11,628 nucleotides of DNA from Methanobacterium sp. (GTDB taxonomy: Archaea; Methanobacteriota; Methanobacteria; Methanobacteriales; Methanobacteriaceae), in NCBI GenBank assembly GCA_003164415.1, contig PLTK01000079.1, positions 1 to 11,628 of the forward strand. The letters are read 5' to 3'. Shown piece after piece: positions 7,601-11,628 of this stretch. Under the pieces are notes generated by a model. That model searched no databases, had not been told where the DNA came from, and saw nothing but the letters and a program-made list of their open reading frames with translations. Position numbers and translations under genes: made by a program. Positions within the stretch are counted from its first letter, which is position 1. Each line of letters starts with the position of its first letter.

Positions 7601-9372
7601 TCTACAGTAACACATTTAGCAAGATTTTTTGGTTTATCCGGATCTATACCTCTTTCAATACTGATGTAGTAGGATAGAAGTTGTAATGGTACAACGTAGG
7701 GTATTGGTGATAAAATTTCACTTATATCATTATCCATTCCAATAATATCATCTGATTCTAATCTTAAAGCTGCATCTTCCGAAGAACCAACACCTATAAT
7801 ACTGGCTCCCCTAGCCTTCACTTCTTCAACGTTACTCAAAGTTTTATCATGACGATCTCCAGGAGGGACAACTGCCAATACAGGTACATCATCATCAATA
7901 AGGGCTAATGGTCCATGTTTGAGTTCGCCTGCTGCATAACCTTCTGCATGTATGTAGGTAATTTCTTTAAGTTTTAAAGCACCTTCTAATGCCGTAGGAT
8001 AGGAAAATCCCCGTCCAAAAAAGAAGAAATCCGTTGAATTTTTATACTTCTTAGCAATTTGAATTATGTGATCCTCCCTTGCAAGTGCATTTTTCATGAA
8101 CCCCGGAACCTTTTGAAGTTTTTCTAAAAGGTTATTATTGCCATCCATTGCTATTGCAAGCATGTAAATACAAGTTAACTGACTTACATAGGTTTTTGTG
8201 GCCGCAACTCCTATTTCAGGACCGGCTCTCGTATAAATAACATGATCAGCTTCTCTTGTTGCAGTACTTCCCAGGACATTCACTATTGCAAGGGTTTCTG
8301 ATTTTGTATTAGCAATTTTAAGAGCTCTGAGAGTGTCGGCTGTTTCTCCAGATTGACTGATCAATATGACCAGGGTTTTTGCATTTAAGGCGCCTTCGGA
8401 GAATATGAATTCTGATGCCAATACAACATCTGTTGGGATTCCTAGCATGGTTTCGAATAAATATTTCCCTACCAAAGATGCGTGATAAGATGTTCCACAT
8501 GCCACAAAACATATCCTGTTGAATTCTGGAAACGTAGAAACAACATTTTCAATCTCTGGATATTCCATGAGCGTATTCCTAATAACTTCGGGTTGTTCGT
8601 GTATTTCCTTTAGCATGAAATGGTTGTAACCGCCCTTCTCTGCCATATCCGCTGTCCATTCAATTATATTAATCTCTTTATCAAGAACATTCCCGTCAAT
8701 ATCTTTTATTACAACCCCATCAAGGTCTAGGACAGCCATTTCATTGTCATCTAGGTAGATGACATTCTTGGTATGCTCCAATATGGCAGGAACATCCGAT
8801 GCAAGGAAAAATTCATTTTCTCCGATACCCACTATTAAAGGGCTCTCCTTTCTAATACCTATTATTTTATTTGGTTCATCAGCAGAAATGGCTGCTATAG
8901 CATAGGATCCTTGAATATCCTTTGTAGCTAGTCTAGATGCTACTTCTAAACCATTTCCCATTTCCATGTATTTCTCAATTAAATGCGGTATAACTTCGGT
9001 ATCTGTATCGGATGTGAATATATGACCTTCATTTTGAAGTATTGTTTTTAATTCATTGTAATTTTCAATTATCCCATTATGAACCACTGCTATTCTCTTT
9101 TTACAGTCGGTATGAGGGTGGGCATTTTTACCCGTTGGAAGACCATGTGTTGCCCATCTAACATGTGCTATTCCCATATTTCCAGGAATATCAGTTAGAT
9201 CTAGTTTTTTCTGGACATCATCTATTTTACCTTCATTTTTTTTGATGTATATGTCTCCAGAAAGTGTTGCTATTCCAACAGAATCATAACCTCTGTATTC
9301 TAGCCTTTGAACGCAGTCTAAAAGTACGGGTGCTGCTTTATCTTTAATTATACATGCTACAATTCCACACAT
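7597..9372 (-). CDS. glmS: Glutamine--fructose-6-phosphate aminotransferase (isomerizing)
   Basis: This makes glucosamine 6-phosphate from fructose 6-phosphate and glutamine, the entry step to UDP-GlcNAc for pseudomurein and glycans. At 591 aa it is full length (E. coli 609). The N-terminal class II glutaminase domain (2-230) has the nucleophile C2 (MCGIVA), RGYDS (27-31), RWATHG (72-77), HNG (98-100) and SDTDTE (121-126). Two SIS sugar-isomerase domains follow: CGTSYHAS (292-299), [10 protein letters not shown] (338-347), then [18 protein letters not shown] (453-470) and [13 protein letters not shown] (476-488), whose Glu483 matches the catalytic E. coli Glu488. The C-terminal tail NLAKCVTVE carries the conserved Lys586. 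ATG 9370-9372 is preceded 5 nt upstream by GGTG (9378-9381), fixing the start. It is monocistronic by its flanks: 330 bp upstream without genes and a terminator at its stop. I see no glmS ribozyme, as expected for archaea. Confidence 0.96.
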   Translation of the reverse strand: MCGIVACIIKDKAAPVLLDCVQRLEYRGYDSVGIATLSGDIYIKKNEGKIDDVQKKLDLTDIPGNMGIAHVRWATHGLPTGKNAHPHTDCKKRIAVVHNGIIENYNELKTILQNEGHIFTSDTDTEVIPHLIEKYMEMGNGLEVASRLATKDIQGSYAIAAISADEPNKIIGIRKESPLIVGIGENEFFLASDVPAILEHTKNVIYLDDNEMAVLDLDGVVIKDIDGNVLDKEINIIEWTADMAEKGGYNHFMLKEIHEQPEVIRNTLMEYPEIENVVSTFPEFNRICFVACGTSYHASLVGKYLFETMLGIPTDVVLASEFIFSEGALNAKTLVILISQSGETADTLRALKIANTKSETLAIVNVLGSTATREADHVIYTRAGPEIGVAATKTYVSQLTCIYMLAIAMDGNNNLLEKLQKVPGFMKNALAREDHIIQIAKKYKNSTDFFFFGRGFSYPTALEGALKLKEITYIHAEGYAAGELKHGPLALIDDDVPVLAVVPPGDRHDKTLSNVEEVKARGASIIGVGSSEDAALRLESDDIIGMDNDISEILSPIPYVVPLQLLSYYISIERGIDPDKPKNLAKCVTVE

Positions 9373-9702
9373 GATTTCACCAGAGAATGTAATTATATTT
9401 TAATAATTATATGATCAGTTTTAATACCAAATAATACGTTAATTCTTACAAATTTATGTTATCCTGAAAACTAACTTATATCAAATATGTCTTTTCCATT
9501 ATTGACATTTACTATTTATGAATACCAATATCATATAAAATTATCATGATTACAATAAATCTCTATAATAAATACTCGTTGGTTTATAGATGAAAGTTTA
9601 AAGCAACTTAAAATATTTATTTTAATTGATCTGTCTAGATTAATTTCAAATAGCAAAAAAGAAGAATATTTTACTAAATAGTTTAGGATTTAATATTGGT
9701 TT
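9373..9702. other. 330-bp AT-rich gap upstream of glmS
   Basis: The region holds the glmS leader and promoter at its left end: TAATTATA occurs twice at 9390-9397 and 9404-9411, giving TATA-like sequence on the minus strand. A U-run (about 9654-9659, minus strand) near the right end is a possible terminator for the FMN dehydrogenase gene. The middle has only very short frames, the longest noticed being 15 codons near 9547 without a ribosome binding site, and no strong structured RNA was seen. Confidence 0.45.
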
Positions 9703-9717
9703 TTATTTATTAAATCC
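9686..9717 (-). terminator. 10-bp inverted repeat across the stop codon of the FMN dehydrogenase gene
   Basis: GGATTTAATA (9686-9695) and TATTAAATCC (9708-9717) are perfect reverse complements around a 12-nt loop that contains the TAA stop (9703-9705). In the mRNA this forms a 10-bp hairpin covering the last sense codons and the stop. A U6 run lies roughly 30 nt further downstream. It may be a terminator or a 3'-end stabiliser. Confidence 0.45.
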
Positions 9718-10959
9718 AACTAAAATATCCTTGTTTACTTCATTCAAATCATCACATCCAGTAAGGATCATTGCTTTCTTCAGATCATCCTTCACATATT
9801 TGTAATACATCTTAACAGCTGTATCTCCTCCAGATATGGACAATCTTGCTAATGGTCTACCTATAAGTGCAATATCTGCACCCAATGCAAGTACTTTGAG
9901 CACATCAAATCCTGTTCTAACAGCACCATCTGCGAGTATGGGAATCTTTCCACCAATATTATTTGCAATATCTGGAAGTACATCAGCCACTCCTTGACCT
10001 CCATCTAAAACTCGCCCGCCATGATTAGATACGTAACATGCACCAGCACCCGAATCCAGTACACTTATTGCATCTTCAGTACACATGATCCCCTTAAAAA
10101 TCACGGGTTTTTCTGTAGAGTCAACCAGTTCTATGATCTCCTTTTCACTCTTACGATAGACGGGTTTATTTGATGCATTCCAGTAAGTAGATCCCGCACC
10201 ATCAAGATCTACACCAAGAGCTATAACATCCATTTCTTCTGCTAATTTTATCAACTGCAGTAACCGCTCTTGTGATTGTGGTTTAAATATTGGTATGCCC
10301 CATCCATGATTTTCCCCAACAATTCTAACTCCTAGGTCATCAGGACTCTCGGGAGTATTTCCAACCAAACCAATCGAACCCGAAGACATAGCACCTTTTA
10401 AAAGCCCCCTATAAAGTGCGTCTTCGGGCACAACATCGTTCATACTGGATTTAACTCCCGAAAGACTGGCACCCATAAATGGGACTCCAATTTTCTTGTT
10501 AAATATTGAAACAGACATTTTAGGCTCTTCATGTTTCTTTATAACCCTCATTTTTAGTTTAAATCCTTGAAGCGAATTGTAATTAGCCTCAAATGTTTTT
10601 CCCTGTCCTGCTCCCCCAAAACCTATGGATGCACCAAATTTTTGTCCTGTACATGTCCGATCTGGCTGTCCATCACAGACAGGATATTCACCACAAATCC
10701 CGGTCAACATTTTTCGAGCTATTGAACGATAATAATTCAAATCCTTTGTATCATGCTGTGTTTCAGTATAGGCATTCATTTTAAGGGAAAAAATATCGTC
10801 ACGAATCTCTTGAAGATACTCTTTAGGCATTCCACAAACCGGGCAAAGCCATGAATCAGGAATATCTTCTAGGGATGTGCCTGGTTTAAGGTTAGTATCA
10901 GGGTCACCCTTGTCTTCATCATATGCGTAGGTATTGCAATAGGTACAGATATATTTCAT
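9703..10959 (-). CDS. Rubredoxin-domain FMN-dependent alpha-hydroxy-acid dehydrogenase-like protein
   Basis: A 418-aa fusion. Residues 1-50 form a rubredoxin: C5-x2-C8, then PDSWLCPVCG with C39 and C42, binding one iron. Residues about 75-418 form an FMN (beta/alpha)8 enzyme of the lactate/glycolate oxidase type: Lys289 (FKGI), SNHGGRVLDG with His313 and Arg316 as the expected catalytic pair, then the FMN-phosphate motif ADGAVRTG (343-350) and LIGRP (365-369). A further cluster C89-x5-C95-x7-C103 lies between the domains; a similar Cys motif occurs, as I recall, in clostridial relatives of the enzyme. The built-in rubredoxin suggests that electrons from a 2-hydroxy acid or similar substrate pass to an iron partner, not O2; the substrate is unknown. 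The start ATG 10957-10959 has GGAGA 11 nt upstream. The gene lies 30 bp downstream of the aspartase remnant. Confidence 0.85.
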   Translation of the reverse strand: MKYICTYCNTYAYDEDKGDPDTNLKPGTSLEDIPDSWLCPVCGMPKEYLQEIRDDIFSLKMNAYTETQHDTKDLNYYRSIARKMLTGICGEYPVCDGQPDRTCTGQKFGASIGFGGAGQGKTFEANYNSLQGFKLKMRVIKKHEEPKMSVSIFNKKIGVPFMGASLSGVKSSMNDVVPEDALYRGLLKGAMSSGSIGLVGNTPESPDDLGVRIVGENHGWGIPIFKPQSQERLLQLIKLAEEMDVIALGVDLDGAGSTYWNASNKPVYRKSEKEIIELVDSTEKPVIFKGIMCTEDAISVLDSGAGACYVSNHGGRVLDGGQGVADVLPDIANNIGGKIPILADGAVRTGFDVLKVLALGADIALIGRPLARLSISGGDTAVKMYYKYVKDDLKKAMILTGCDDLNEVNKDILVGFNK

Positions 10960-10985
10960 TTAATTCATTGTCTCCATAGTTGATA

Positions 10986-10996
10986 ATATTTATATA
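10986..10996 (-). promoter_or_regulatory. TATA box of the rubredoxin-FMN gene
   Basis: The minus strand reads ATATATAAATA, among the best TATA matches in the window, centred 32 nt before the ATG. It overlaps the stop codon of the decayed aspartase. The spacing predicts a very short leader that would exclude the GGAGA site at 10971-10975, so either translation is nearly leaderless or another start site is used. Confidence 0.45.
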
Positions 10997-11628
10997 TCAT
11001 CCAATTTATCGTTAAAATGGTTTTGTGATATTATTTTTAAATCAAATAATTTGTCTGCTTCTTCTGCAGATAGGATTCTCCTCTTTAAAACTATATTTTT
11101 GATAGATATTTTATTTTCCATGGCTTCTTCGGCAATTTCAGCCGTTTTTTCATGTATTCTAGATCCAGCCCGAATAATTGCACACCCATATGCAATGAAT
11201 TCAGCACCTAAAGTTACGGGCATAGCATCCATCAAATGTGTTCGACCAGATTTTGGCATATTAATAAACTCTTTACCCTTCTTTTTTAAAGAGAAGCCCA
11301 GATTAGTGATAACCTTTAAGAGAACATCTACACTGTGTATAGTCGCAATATGGGATGCTGTTGGAAATGTCTCGTTGCTTGATTGTGATCTTAACATGAT
11401 CGTTAGGGCTTAAATATTCGTATTCACCCCGTTGTTTGCCCATTATCTCGAGTGCCCGGTTAGCAATTACTTCATTGATTCATGTTAAATGATGTTCCAG
11501 CTCCTGCTTGAAATATATCGATCGGGAATTGATCAAAATAATTTCCCGTCAGAATGTCATCTGAAGCTTTAAAATAGCCTCACCAGTTTCTTTATCAAGA
11601 AAATTCAATTCCATATTTGTAATGGCTG
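10990..11628 (-). pseudogene. Decayed aspartate ammonia-lyase gene (aspartase/fumarase superfamily)
   Basis: Read leftward from the right edge, the minus strand gives aspartase N-terminal sequence in pieces: AITNMELNFLDKETGEAILK, then ASDDILTG and [14 protein letters not shown], then [13 protein letters not shown] and [13 protein letters not shown], then [28 protein letters not shown] and AYGCAIIRA. The frame changes near 11568-11572, 11475-11479 and 11389-11393. At about 11155 the sequence jumps, in frame, from the N-terminal domain to a C-terminal tail (HEKTAEIAEEA, IVLKRRILSAEEADKLFD). The central helical bundle, about 250 residues with the GSSxMPGKxNP loop, is missing. The intact enzyme would deaminate aspartate to fumarate; this copy cannot. 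[16 protein letters not shown] favours aspartase over fumarase. A frame starting ATG 11397 encodes 135 aa but is an artefact of the last frameshift. Sequencing error could explain the indels but not the deletion. Confidence 0.85.

Noticed and set aside
9547..9594. 15-codon frame in the gap before glmS
   Set aside because: No ribosome binding site, no domain, and a length expected by chance.
9373..9702. Riboswitch, glmS ribozyme or small RNA in the gap before glmS
   Set aside because: No conserved core or strong stems were seen; glmS ribozymes are bacterial, and the sequence is plain AT-rich spacer.
10960..10975. Minimal upstream ORF (ATG AAT TAA) abutting the rubredoxin-FMN start
   Set aside because: GGAGA is only 2 nt before this ATG, too close to serve it, and fits the main ATG at 11 nt better; the TATA position may even exclude it from the transcript.
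10990..11397. 135-aa protein as a real short lyase
   Set aside because: Its ATG arises from the CATGTT codons for His-Val read out of frame; the true gene extends upstream in other frames and the active-site core is absent.
11051..11413. 120-codon open frame on the plus strand
   Set aside because: It is antisense to the decayed aspartase, whose homology on the minus strand is clear; no family features.

Overview
The window looks like chromosome of an AT-rich, hydrogenotrophic methanogen of the order Methanobacteriales, most likely a mesophilic Methanobacterium or a relative. The evidence is archaeal: an Sm-like (LSm) protein start, an archaeal Tma20/MCT-1-type PUA protein, an ArfB-type deformylase used for archaeal flavin/F420 synthesis, an archaea-specific Ski2-like helicase, GGTGA/GAGGTG-type ribosome binding sites, TTTAAATA-type TATA boxes and U-tract terminators. 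No tRNA, rRNA, CRISPR array, insertion sequence or phage gene was seen.

Layout. Positions 1-46 hold the first codons of an LSm gene running leftward off the window, sharing a divergent promoter region (47-140) with a rightward pair: a PUA-domain protein (204-680) and arfB (731-1429). arfB meets the large ASH-Ski2-like helicase gene (1426-3930, minus) tail to tail with a 4-bp overlap. From there to the right edge everything is on the minus strand: acyl-CoA synthetase (4022-5674), hotdog thioesterase (5764-6165), XRE-cupin regulator (6266-6838), a tiny exported protein dense in N-glycosylation sequons (7021-7311), glmS (7597-9372), a rubredoxin-FMN-dehydrogenase fusion (9703-10959), and the wreck of an aspartate ammonia-lyase gene (10990 to beyond 11628).

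How the parts fit. The left block is RNA and translation housekeeping (LSm, Tma20-like protein, Ski2-like helicase) plus one cofactor gene. The middle block reads as a small regulated acyl-CoA module: regulator, thioesterase, synthetase, with a perfect 14-bp palindrome and an adjoining 13-bp inverted repeat upstream of the regulator as candidate operator. The right block joins amino-sugar supply (GlmS, for UDP-GlcNAc, pseudomurein and glycans) with a redox enzyme carrying its own rubredoxin electron-transfer domain.

I see no convincing new multi-gene defence or mobile system. The points most worth a second look are the collapsed aspartase (three frameshifts plus a large internal deletion), the rubredoxin-FMN fusion with an extra cysteine cluster, the XRE-cupin/thioesterase/synthetase module with its palindromes, and the sequon-rich mini-protein.
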